From Ashinkailepas kermadecensis (taxonomy: Eukaryota; Arthropoda; Thecostraca; Neolepadidae): DNA of 64,000 bases. The position numbers were made by a program, and so were the translations under genes. Shown here piece after piece: positions 12,900 to 22,690 of the stretch; the stretch's first letter is position 1, and each line of letters opens with the position of its first letter. A model generated the notes under the pieces. The model saw only the letters and a program-made list of their open reading frames with translations. It did no database searches and had not been told where the DNA came from. The stretch lies in assembly GCA_034440615.1 (NCBI GenBank), contig JAOTOM010003652.1:110020-174019 (forward strand), written 5' to 3'.

Positions 12900-13660
12900 G
12901 GTGTGGTGTTACCGGGGATGTGGTGGGGAATAGTGCTGTGGGATGTCATGATGGGGATTAGTGCGGCGGGGATGCCACGGTAGGGATCAGTGCAGCGGGG
13001 ATGCCATGGTAGGGATAAATACAGCGGGGATACCATGACATGGATTAGTATGGTGGGGGTACCATCATAGGGATTAGTGCGGAGGCGATGTCATGGCAGG
13101 GTTCAGTACAGCGGAGATACCATGGTGAGGATTAGTGCGGCAGGGATGCCATGGTATGGATTAGTGCGGCGGGGATGCTATGGTAACGCCTGGTATGACT
13201 GGGGTACATTGTAAGGACTTGTGTGTTGGAGATCTGGTCAGGTTTAGTGTGGCGGGGATGGGGATGGCGTAATGTATCCGGGACGGCATGATGAGGATGG
13301 TATGACGGGGATGGCATGGTGAGGAGGTTGTGGCAGGGATGGCGTAATTGTATGGCGCGATCTGGGATGTTAAGCTGGTGACTAGTGTCGTGGGGACAAC
13401 GTGGTGATCGTGGTGTGGCGATGGGGGGGGGCGTAGCGGTGACAGATGTATCCCGAGACTGGCAGCAGGGACTGGTGTAGCGGGGAGGAGTGGTAGCGGC
13501 GACTGATGTAGCTGGGAACACGGCAGCAGGGACTGGTGTAGCGGGGAGACGCAGTAGCAGCGACTGATGTAGCCCGAGACATGACAGCAGGGAGTTGTGT
13601 AGCGGGGAGGAGTGGTAGCGGCGACTGATGTAGTTGGACACAGCCTGACGGGGAGCGGTG
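12900..13660. repeat. Two degenerate tandem repeats (~28 bp and ~61 bp)
   Basis: At 12940-13190 units with the core 'ggggatgccatggtagggat' recur about every 28 bp. At 13440-13650 about three units of ~61 bp carry 'cggcgactgatgtag' and 'cagcagggactggtgtagcg'. Both lie in intron 3. Confidence 0.75.
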
Positions 13661-13881
13661 CAGCGCAGACGATGTGCGGTGGCGGTGGCCGCAGTGGTCA
13701 TGCGAGGGCCGCAACACATGGTTCGTGTCGGCCCACAACTGGCACGCAGCAGTGATCTGCGTAGCAGCGGCGACAGCGGCGGCGGCCAACCGGACCCCAC
13801 TGGACGGTCTGGGGGCCATCGCCCTCCCCACTCCCATCCCCAACCGGTACCCACATCCGTGTACGGCCCCCCAATGGATGG

Positions 13882-14755
13882 CCTGGTGGTCCTCGCCCCC
13901 TTGTCCACCCCACACACAGCCTGGTGGTCCTCGCCCCCTTGTCCACCCCACACACAGCCTGGTGGTCCTCGCCCCCTTGTCCACCCCACACACAGCCTGG
14001 TGGTCCTCGCCCCCTTGTCCACCCCACACACAGCCTGGTGGTCCTCGCCCCCTTGTCCACCCCACACACAGCCTGGTGGTCCTCGCCCCCTTGTCCACCC
14101 CACACACAGCCTGGTGGTCATCGCCCCCTTGTCCACCCCACACACAGCCTGGTGGTCCTCGCCCCCTTGTCCACCCCACACACAGCCTGGTGGTCCTCGC
14201 CCCCTTGTCCACCCCACACACAGCCTGGTGGTCCTCGCCCCCTTGTCCACCCCACACACAGCCTGGTGGTCCTCGCCCCCCTTGTCCACCCCACACACAG
14301 CCTGGTGGTCCTCGCCCCCTTGTCCACCCCACACACAGCCTGGTGGTCCTCGCCCCCTTGTCCACCCCACACACAGCCTGGTGGTCCTCGCCCCCTTGTC
14401 CACCCCACACACAGCCTGGTGGTCCTCGCCCCCTTGTCCACCCCACACACAGCCTGGTGGTCCTCGCCCCCTTGTCCACCCCACACACAGCCTGGTGGTC
14501 CTCGCCCCCTTGTCCACCCCACACACAGCCTGGTGGTCCTCGCCCCCTTGTCCACCCCACACACAGCCTGGTGGTCCTCGCCCCCTTGTCCACCCCACAC
14601 ACAGCCTGGTGGTCCTCGCCCCCTTGTCCACCCCACACACAGCCTGGTGGTCCTCGCCCCCTTGTCCACCCCACACACAGCCTGGTGGTCCTCGCCCCCT
14701 TGGCCACCCCACACACAGCCTGGTGGTCCTCGCCCCCTTGTCCACCCCACACACA
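13882..14755. repeat. 38-bp minisatellite, highly homogeneous
   Basis: About 23 nearly identical 38-bp units with cores 'cctggtggtcctcgccccct' and 'gtccaccccacacacag'. Only a few variants were seen: an A near 14119, one extra C near 14280 and a G near 14702. It gives overlapping frames of 300-570 codons on both strands, none of them a believable gene. The homogeneity suggests recent expansion or gene conversion, or an assembly-sensitive locus. Confidence 0.97.
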
Positions 14756-14954
14756 GGCGGCCGTCGAGAAGTTCACCCTGGTTTTGTCTGTTGGCTTGCC
14801 GTTCTGCTCCTCCACTCCCCTGGCTCTCACTTGCCCATCAATAAATGTGTTATCGTTGTTTCGTTGGTTGGCCTGTCGTTCTGCGGCCTCCGTCATCGGA
14901 AACCCGTCCAGAAGTATATTCCGTACATAGTTCGGAAATGCCCGTACTTCCTGG

Positions 14955-15205
14955 TCAATCATTGTGGATATATTAAAAACTATGTTGATCTTCAAGATCC
15001 GGGAACGACTCAATGTTAAACAAAAATTATAAATATATATTGTGACGTTTCGGCCATAGGCCATTGTCAAACAATCTTGTTTGTTTGACAATGGCCTATG
15101 GCCGAAACGTCACAATATATATTTACAAGTTTTTTCTAACATTGAGTCGTTCCTGAATCTTGAAAATCAACATAGCTTTTAATATATCCACAAATAAATA
15201 TGTTC
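14955..15205. repeat. Large palindrome (transposon-like inverted ends)
   Basis: Two perfect 44-bp arms (15031-15074 and 15081-15124) flank a 6-bp spacer. Beyond them homology continues outward, imperfectly, for another ~70 bp on each side (14955-15030 and 15125-15200). The inner arms carry GGCCATAGGCC, GACGTTTCGGCC and the reverse complement. The string GGCC-TAT-GGCCGAAACGTC is like the terminal sequence of Penelope-like elements, as far as I remember. The structure ends about 100 bp before exon 4. Confidence 0.85.
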
Positions 15206-15307
15206 CGCTGAACAGTGTGCCGCTTCGCCCGTGAGTTGCCCGTTCGTGTAGCGTGCGCAGCCCGTGTGGGTGACGTGTGTCTGACCATTGGACGCTGGTC
15301 TCCGCAG

Positions 15308-15434
15308 CGAATCGCACTCGAGATTTTACGCGGCGCAGATCGTGCTGGCGTTCGAGTACCTGCATTACCTGGATTTGATATACCGGGACCTCAAGCCAGA
15401 AAATCTGCTCATCGACAACCAGGGCTACATCAAG
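15308..15434 (+). CDS. PKA-C: PKA-C constant exon 4 (catalytic loop)
   Basis: 127 bp between acceptor ...ctccgcag and donor GTATGG (15435). After the split Ser139 codon it encodes residues 140-181, from [13 protein letters not shown] to IDNQGYIK. It contains the PKA-type catalytic loop YRDLKPEN: Arg165, Asp166 (catalytic base), Lys168 and Asn171 (magnesium ligand), plus Glu170. Changes from mammalian C-alpha are few (for example Tyr for Ser in EYLHSLD). It ends in phase 0. Its last 14 bases and the donor form the first unit of a 31-bp tandem repeat, so near-copies of the splice site follow in the intron. Confidence 0.97.
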
Positions 15435-15575
15435 GTATGGCACCGACGACTAGGGCTACATCGAGGTACGGCACCGACGACTAGGGCTACATCAAGGTAC
15501 GTCACCGACGACTAGGGATATACCAAGGTGCGGCACCGACGACTAGGGCTGCGTCAAGGTACGGCATGCACAGTC
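15421..15575 (+). repeat. 31-bp repeat duplicating the exon 4 5' splice site
   Basis: Five units with period 31 start at 15421, 15452, 15483, 15514 and 15545. The core is 'agggctacatcaaggtacgg' followed by 'caccgacgact'. Each unit copies the exon end (GGCTACATCAAG) and a GT donor; the second to fifth have ggtacg, ggtacg, ggtgcg and ggtacg. Degenerate related sequence continues to about 15690. Use of the second or third donor would shift the frame (31 or 62 nt added). The fourth (93 nt) keeps phase but crosses an in-frame TAG. Confidence 0.95.
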
Positions 15576-15699
15576 GGACTGCACTAAGCACAGCATCGAT
15601 AACCGGGGCTACCGCATGGCACAACATCGGTAACCACGGTTGCGGGTTACATCGACAGCCTGGGCTACATGAGAGTGCAGATTGTCAGCTGCCGCAATA

Positions 15700-16100
15700 A
15701 TGAGGAAGAGGTGCCAGGACTTGGTGAAATCCTGGTCTGCGAACAGAAGTACATGCTAGACACTGCGTTATTGCCATGACAACCAATAACTGGGATCGAT
15801 ATCGTCGGTGCACGGCATCAGATTTTGCGTGGTTGGCAAACTCGCGGCCACCGTTCCATGGATCCGTGGTGGCGGCTATCAGGCAGTTGCCGAACCTATG
15901 GTTAGAAAGCATTTCTACGAGGGCGGGAAGATGGCGTACATTGACTGGGACACCTCGCCGACAACAGGCGGACATATTTCCGTCTTGAAGTGCGGCAGGT
16001 GATGCTTGTCCGACTGTTCCCTCCTGCGCCCATGTCCAGTGGCAGCTGTGGGGTGTGCCGGTGAGTTTGTTGTGCGTGTGGCGGTGCCGTGCGTGCCAGG
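15700..16100. other. Intron 4, no gene seen
   Basis: Unique mixed sequence between the splice-site repeat and the next minisatellite. Short open frames here (for example 15808-16002) have no recognised similarity. Confidence 0.4.
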
Positions 16101-16104
16101 CGTC

Positions 16105-16312
16105 CGACGTCGGCCGTGCTGTGGTCGGTGCCGACCTGGTGCGGTGGCAGCCACGGCGTGGCCGTGCTGTGGTCGGTGCCGACCTGGTGCGGTGGCAGCC
16201 ACGGCGTGGCCGTGCTGTGGTCGGTGCCGACCTGGTGCGGTGGCAGCCACGGCGTGGCCGTGCTGTGGTCGGTGCCGACCTGGTGCGGTGGCAGCCACGG
16301 CGTGGCCGTGAG
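16105..16312. repeat. 48-bp minisatellite in intron 4
   Basis: Just over four near-identical 48-bp units with cores 'ggccgtgctgtggtcggtgc' and 'cgacctggtgcggtggcagc'. 48 is a multiple of three, which explains the open frames on both strands. Confidence 0.95.
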
Positions 16313-16734
16313 GGATCCTGTCCTGGAGCTCGGCAGAGATCCAGCAGTTCAACACAGGTGGTGGCGGCGGCGCCGCTCATGCGACGGTGGGCTCACTGAG
16401 CTGCCACTGTGACCTCAGCGTCGGACGTGGCACGCGGTGGGTGGCAGTGTCGGGGCCGTGTTGCAGACATGGTGTTGACACGGTGTTGACACACTGATGA
16501 CACGCTGATGACACGCTGATGACAAGCGCCGGTCGTGGCGGCCGCCGATCGAAGGGGACCGCGCTCTGGACGGCATTGATCTGTTATTGGCGTGCGCGTG
16601 TCGTTGGTCGACCGTCGTTCGACCCGACCCGACCCGACCCGCCCGGATCTGACCCGATCTGGCCCGACGCAGACTACTCCAGCCGTGTACTGCGGCTGCT
16701 ACGGCCTTCTATTCGTCAGCGACTGATTTGTCCG

Positions 16735-17300
16735 CCTCGCCCACCACCGCCTCTGCCCTCATCCACCACCGCCTCAGCCCCCCATCCACCACCACCGCCG
16801 CCTCCGCCCCTATCCACCACCGCCTCTGTCCTCTCCGCCCGCTCGTAGGTTTCTGTCCTCACCACCCTTCGGCCTCTTTCGTCACCACTCCCCTTCCCTG
16901 TTTCCATGGCGCCTCGTCTCTGTCCTCCCCGGTACTTGGCCTCCGTCCTCCCCGGTACTTGGCCTCCGTCCTCCCCGGTACTTGGCCTCCGTCCTCCCCG
17001 GTACTTGGCCTCCGTCCTCCCCGGTACTTGGCCTCCGTCCTCCCCGGTACTTGGCCTCCGTCCTCCCCGGTACTTGGCCTCCGTCCTCCCCGGTACTTGG
17101 CCTCCGTCCTCCCCGGTACTTGGCCTCCGTCCTGCCCGCTACTTGGCCTCCGTCCTGCCCGGTACTTGGCCTCCGTCCTGCCCGCTACTTGACCTCCGTC
17201 CTGCCCGCTACTTGGCCTCCGTCCTGTCCGCTACTTGGCCTCCGTCCTGCCCGGTACTTGGCCTCCGTCCTGTCCGCTACATGGCCTCCGTCCTCCCCTA
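16735..17300. repeat. Pyrimidine-rich tract and 23-bp minisatellite
   Basis: A 'caccaccgcctc' C-rich stretch (16735-16840) precedes about 16 units of 23 bp on the core 'cctccccggtacttggcctc' (16915-17295). The first ten units are nearly identical; later ones switch from 'ccccgg' to 'gcccgc' variants. Confidence 0.92.
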
Positions 17301-18105
17301 TAATTGGCCTCAACGCTCCCCGCTTCTCTGCTGCGCACCTTCTGCTCCTCTGCTGCAATTCCCGATGCAATATTTAGATTGGTATTTGGTATCACGTAGT
17401 CCCTTGCTGATAGCTGTATGCAACGCCTGGGCACACCGTGTGTGAACATGCAACTCTGGTCAGTACATGCCGCTTATGTATCGCCCTCGTGGGCTTCGGT
17501 TCCGCGACATGGAGCAGTATGTGAGATAAGTTATGGTACCATTTTCAGAAGCGTCACACTCGTGGAGATCGCATGGAATAGATGCAGTCCACAGGGCCTC
17601 CTCTAGCATGTTAACTGTTAATCATCCAAAGACGAAGACCTGAAGCGATGCATCGGATAGCCGTGTAGTCCCCCCCCCCACGTCCCCAACTTGTTTAGTG
17701 GCGCAACGCCTGGTGGTGAGACAGTCTTAAACTCTGGCCTGCTTCAGACCTATGCTTGCTACAGCTTGCGAGCTACAGCGTAAGACCTATGCATGTGGAG
17801 TTTCCGTTGTGGCACTTGTGCAACGCCTTGTCCCAGTCCCGATTTCTGGGTCTGGTGAAGATGGGACAGCTCTGGCGACAAATTGAGGTCATTCGTTCGC
17901 TGCTTGCACTTTCGGCATCTCCGTAGCCATTCAGTGTGGGGGAGTGGCGACCCCGTGAACAGGGCAGCTTAGCACGCAGTGCCCCAGTTACCTCTTCGCT
18001 TTGAGACGGTGCTAATGGTGATGTCGTCGAAATATGAAATATATATGCCATCAGAGATACAGTGGCATATGCATGTCATGTATGGAGACCCATGTTTTAT
18101 GTAAG
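17300..18105. other. Intron 4, no gene seen
   Basis: Unique sequence of mixed composition; no exon, RNA gene or transposon was recognised. Confidence 0.5.
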
Positions 18106-18109
18106 GAGG

Positions 18110-18725
18110 GTGCTGTGGTGTCCATGCAGTGTGTTGTAGTGCTGTGGTTGCCTTGCAGTGCAGTGTTGTGGTTGTCATGTAGTGTAGTGTTGTGGTTGTC
18201 ATGTAGTGTAGTGCTGTAGTTGTCATGTTGTGTGATGTAGTGTTGTGGTCGTCATGTAGTGCAGTGTTGTAGTTGTCATGTGGTGTAGTGCTGTGGTTAT
18301 GTAGTGTGGTGTAGTGATGTGGTTGTCATGTAGTGCAGTGTTGTAGTTGTCATGTAGTGTAGTAAAGTGTTGCGGTTGTCATGTAGTGTAGTGCTGTGGT
18401 TGTCATGTAGTGTGGTGTAGTGATGTGGTTGTCATGTAGTGTAGTGCTGTGGTTGTCATGTAGTGCAGTACAGTGTTGTGGTTGTCATGTAGTGTAGTGC
18501 ATTGTTGTGGTTGTCATGTAGTGTAGTGCTGTGGTTGTCATGTAGTGTGGTGCAGTGTTGTGGTTTTCATGTAGTGCTGTTGTCATGTAGTGTGGTGTAG
18601 TGATGTGGTTGTCATGTAGTGCAGTGTTGTGGTTGTCATGTAGTGTAGTGCAGTGTTGTGGTTGTCATGTAGTGTAGTGCAGTGTTGTGGTTGTCATGTG
18701 GTGTAGTGCTGTGGTTGTCATGTAT
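18110..18725 (+). repeat. ~24-bp GT-rich minisatellite
   Basis: About 25 degenerate units on the core 'gtggttgtcatgtagtgtag' (variants gtgcagt, gtgatg). In the sense strand of intron 4 the RNA would be GU-rich. Confidence 0.9.
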
Positions 18726-18729
18726 CGGT

Positions 18730-20200
18730 TACGTACTTGCCGGTGATCTGATGATGCCCGCACACCAATAGGTGGGTGGCAGTTGTGCCACGTCGCACCG
18801 CGCGCCCGGGCCGGTGGTCCCGTAGCGCGACGATCCCACAGCTCTACCAGCCGGTGCGGGACGGGTGGGTCTCTCCGTGCGCCGACCTTGGAGCGGGTCA
18901 GATCGCCGACGGAAGCGGGCCGCCGCCTTCGCGCCGATCCGATCGAAAGGCCATTAGTTTGGCGGTGCGACCATGTTGGCGGTGGGCGGCGGGCGCGGCC
19001 GGCCAGGTAGTGATGGCCGCCGGTCGCCAGTGATCGATCATTTGTGAAATAGGGTGGAGTGTACCGCTTTCTGAACGCTGAATCGACATCGTGCATCTTG
19101 GGGGTGTTTGTGCAGTCGCATGCCTTGCTTCTCACGGCATCTCGTTTATTAGCATCGTCTCACCACAATTGACACAGGAACACTTTGTAACACAAATGCA
19201 CGTAAAGGAATTGCATGTGATGTGATGTGGTACCAGTTTGTAGTATAGGTATGTTCGATAGTTATCGTTAATATTGGTATCCCTCAGTTAGATTCATCTG
19301 GAAGCAGACGAAAAGCTACAATCATCAGTATGCTATTGGCTGAAAATTGAGCTTGGATTCGACATCCTATAGTGCTCGTTTCGACATCTCGCACCTGACG
19401 AAAGACCATTATTTTGACACTGGCCGGCACCACTGACCATGCGAAGGCCGGATCCCTCGCTCTCTCCCTCTTCCTCTCACTCTCACTCTCCCTCTCCCTC
19501 TCCCTCTCCCTCTCCACCATGCGCCGGCCTGATCGGTCTCGGGTCTCACCTGTCAGCTGGGTTCGGCTGATCTGTCTCTCTCCGCCGGCCTGATCGGTCT
19601 CTCTGTCTCTCTGTCTCTCTGTCTCCCTGTCTCTCTCCTCCCTCTATCCTCTATCGTCTATCTCCACCATGGGACCGTGACGCTGGGACCTCGGCGCCTT
19701 GCTACGTCCCGGTGGCGCAGCGGTACCGCCGCTCGTACAACAGACGCGCTCGTGCGCTCAGTGTCGCGCGGCGACGCGCCAATTGGGCCGGTGAGGACGC
19801 AACCTTGGGCCGCTTTTGCCGATCTTCCAGGCGATTGGTTGTGGTCCGGCCGCACCCCGCCGCACCCCGCCCCACTCCGCCCCACTCCGCCCCACTCCGC
19901 CCTGCCGCCGCCGGCCAAATCACATGTGCGGCGAGCGAGCTTCGAACCTGCTCGCTTCGGGCGCATGTGTCGGTTTGCGTCTGTGCGCTTTGTGCCGAGG
20001 TGGCGACGCCGTGTTGTGGTCGGCCGGAGTGGCTCTGGGCTGGTGTGTACTTTCTGGTCATTTTCGCTAATTGTTGTCTCGACTTTTTCAACTCAACCTT
20101 TTGTTCTCAATTTTGTTTTGGGGGAATTGCTGCATACGTTTGCAGTGATTTTCAATCAACTCGGTTCAATGTGTTCGCACAAAAAATAGAAGTGAATAAT
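18730..20200. other. Intron 4, GC-rich and CT-rich unique sequence
   Basis: GC-rich at 18730-19020, AT-rich at 19030-19440, CT-rich low complexity at 19450-19660 (tctccc and tctctg runs), then GC-rich with a small 'cgccccactc' repeat at 19860-19905. Open frames here occur in several overlapping frames and are not supported as genes. Confidence 0.45.
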
Positions 20201-20274
20201 GTTCGGAGAGGGTAATGTCCTGGATGATAAGCTTCCGGGACAAGGCGATGTTTGCAGCCCCGGTGCGGCTGTCG

Positions 20275-20305
<31 letters not shown>

Positions 20306-20404
20306 GGCACGTGCGGCCGCCACCGTGCACCGGCACGGCGGCCCGGTTCGCGCCGCTTTCACCGTGACGGTGGTCAGGTCGGGTCGGCCACGGCGGGAGA
20401 GGCC

Positions 20405-20757
20405 CGCTCCGATGCTCAGATGCTTCCTCCGTTCCGATATGGTCCCGCTCCGGTATGGCCACCGCTCCGATATGGCCACCGCTCCGATATGGCCACCGCT
20501 CCGATATGGCTCCGATGCTTCCTCCGCTCCGATATGGCCACCGCTCCGATATGGCCCCGCTCCGATGCTTCCTCCGCTCCGATATGGTCGCCGCTCCGAT
20601 ATGGCCCCGCTCCGATATGGCCGCCGCTCCGATATGGCCCCCGCTCCGATATGGTCGCCGCTCCGATATGGTCGCCGCTCCGATATGGCCACCGCTCCGA
20701 TATGGCCACCGCTCCGATATGGTCGCCGCTCCGATATGGCCACCGCTCCGATATGAC
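20405..20757. repeat. 18-bp minisatellite in intron 4
   Basis: About 19 units on the core 'ccgctccgatatggccac', with inserted 'ccgatgcttcct' variants. The period is a multiple of three, giving ISERRPYRSG-type frames that are not genes. A short GGC run (20270-20300) precedes it. Confidence 0.93.
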
Positions 20758-21309
20758 ATCCGCCTTCGCTCTGAGGAGGCCTCCGTCTCCGCTCCAGCAT
20801 GCGCCGGCGACCGCCTGCGCCGTGAATGGGCAGGCTGGGGGGGGGGAAGACTGCTGGTGAGGTCAGCGCCGGCCGTCTCGACCTCTAAGTCAGCTCGGCC
20901 AGACACGACGGTCGTCTGTGATGGCGGTGCGTGCTGGAGGTCGGGCCGACGGTACTGGACCGCGTGCCCCGCCGCCAGGTCAGCCGTCCGGTCCGAAGTG
21001 TGTCCTTGTGCTGCTGTCCGGTCTGCTGAGTGATCCGCCGTCCGATCTGGTGTCGGCCCACGCCGCCCGGCATATCTGATCGGTCTGGCCGGCATGGTGC
21101 GGCCGGCATTCAGCCGGGTCGTGCCGTCAGTTGGGACTGGATCTGGCCGGTCTGGCCGGACCCGGGCGGCGGCGACGGGACGGGCGGCTAGGAGTGGCCG
21201 CTGCTGGTCGGCCAGCGGCCGGTTCAGATGTCGGCGCCGGCTGGGCGGTCCGATTCGAGCAAGTGGATGATGGTCGCCTGTTGCCTTCCGCACACACTGG
21301 TCGGTGGTG

Positions 21310-21940
21310 TGTCAGGCGGTGGTGTGCGGCCCGTGTGTGGTCCTTGTGTGGCTCGTGTGTGGTCTGTGCGCGGTCCTTGTGTGGCTCGTGTGTGGTCTGT
21401 GCGCGGTCCGTGTGTGGTCCGTGTATGGCTCGTGTGTGGTCCGTGTATGGCTCGTGTGGGTGATCCGTGTGTGGCCCGTGGGTGGTCAGTGTCCGGTCCG
21501 TGCGTGCTAATGCGTGGTCCGTGCGTGCTAATGCGTGGTCCGTGCGTGGTCCATGTGTGGCTCGCGTGTGGTCGGTGTGTGTTGTGAGCGCTGACAGTGC
21601 CACCGAGCAACTTTGACTGCGGACTATCTGACCCCCAGTCGATGTCTGGTCAGTTCGAGTTCAGCTGGGTCCACCCTCCATCGATCTTTTCTTCCTCATT
21701 AGTTTTTGGTCGGCCCTCGATCGGTCAACAGTCGGTCATCGACTGGTTCTCAGTCAACCCTCGGTCGGTCCTCGATCAGTTCTCAGTCGGTCCTCGGTCA
21801 GCCCTCGGATCAGCCCTCGGGTCAGCCCTCGGGTCAGCCCTCGGTCGGTCCTTGTTCAGTTCTCAGTCGGTCCTCGGTCGGCTTTCGGTCAGTCCTCGGT
21901 CGGTCCTCGGGTCAGTTTTCTGACGTCAGTTGCAGTCAGT
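21310..21940. repeat. Two degenerate minisatellites (GTGTGGTCC and TCGGTCCTC)
   Basis: At 21310-21590 units of ~22 bp with the core 'gtgtgtggtccgtgtgtggc'. At 21700-21930 units with the core 'cagttctcagtcggtcctcg' and a perfect 'ccctcgggtcag' triplet. Both are intronic. Confidence 0.85.
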
Positions 21941-22317
21941 CGCTCTGCTGTAGCACGTTCCTCGTTCAGCCGTGTGCGGTACTTCGGTGATCGCTCGTTC
22001 AGCCTTCGGTCGATCATCAGCTAGTCCACGCTAGACGTTCGACGAGATATCGGCCATCGGTCGCTACGCCCTCGACCAGTGTCTCGACGCTCCTCGACGG
22101 ACCGCAGGCCGGCCGTGTGCGGTTTTCCCCGGTCTCCGGTCAGTCTTGGGTTGGGGGGGTCGGTGCTTGCTGTTGGGGCTGGTTTCAGGCAGCCGCCTGG
22201 CGAGCGGGGCCGATCAGCTGGTGGCGGCGCCGTTGTGCAGTGTGCAGTAGCCATTTGCGCCGGTGCACGGTCAGCCCACGCTCCCGCCAGCGGCCGGCCG
22301 GCGGGCCGACGCGACGG

Positions 22318-22500
22318 CACGGCTCGGCACGGCACGGCACGGCACGGCACGGCACGGCACGGCACATTATAGCGTGACCTGCACGTCTGACCGGACTGAA
22401 CTGTGTGACAGTACATCTTAGTATGCCACAGAACGGCACGGCACATTATAGCGTGACACTGCACGACTGACCAGACTGAACTGTGTGCCAGTACATAAAG
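22318..22500. repeat. (GGCAC)n run and 64-bp direct duplication
   Basis: About nine GGCAC units (22319-22365) run into a segment beginning 'ggcacattatagcgtgac'. The segment is repeated about 81 bp later (22352-22414 and 22433-22496) with a few mismatches. Confidence 0.85.
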
Positions 22501-22690
22501 ACATAAAGGTTTCTGGCAGCTGGTTCCAATGTTCTACTACCCTGTTGGTGAAGAAAGACTGTCTTAACCTTGTCCAGCTGTGATTAACTTTAATTTTGAA
22601 TTGATGACCTCTAATTGCATCATTTCTGTTAAATTCACACATTTCCATGAGATATCCCTGTTCCTGACCATGAACAAATTGAAAGACCTC
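22497..22690 (-). mobile_element. LINE 3' tail (CR1/L2-like), 5'-truncated
   Basis: The minus strand encodes the C-terminal reverse-transcriptase tail RGHQFKI...FFTNRVVEHWNQLPE, the usual 'NRVV..WN.LPE' ending of CR1/L2-type LINEs. It ends in a CTTTATGT-type repeat at about 22497-22515. It lies tail to head next to the larger LINE fragment. Confidence 0.8.

Noticed and set aside
13132..15091. Minus-strand frames of 540 and 569 codons and + frames of 300-450 codons
   Set aside because: They are translations of the 38-bp minisatellite, open in overlapping frames on both strands, with no non-repeat domain.
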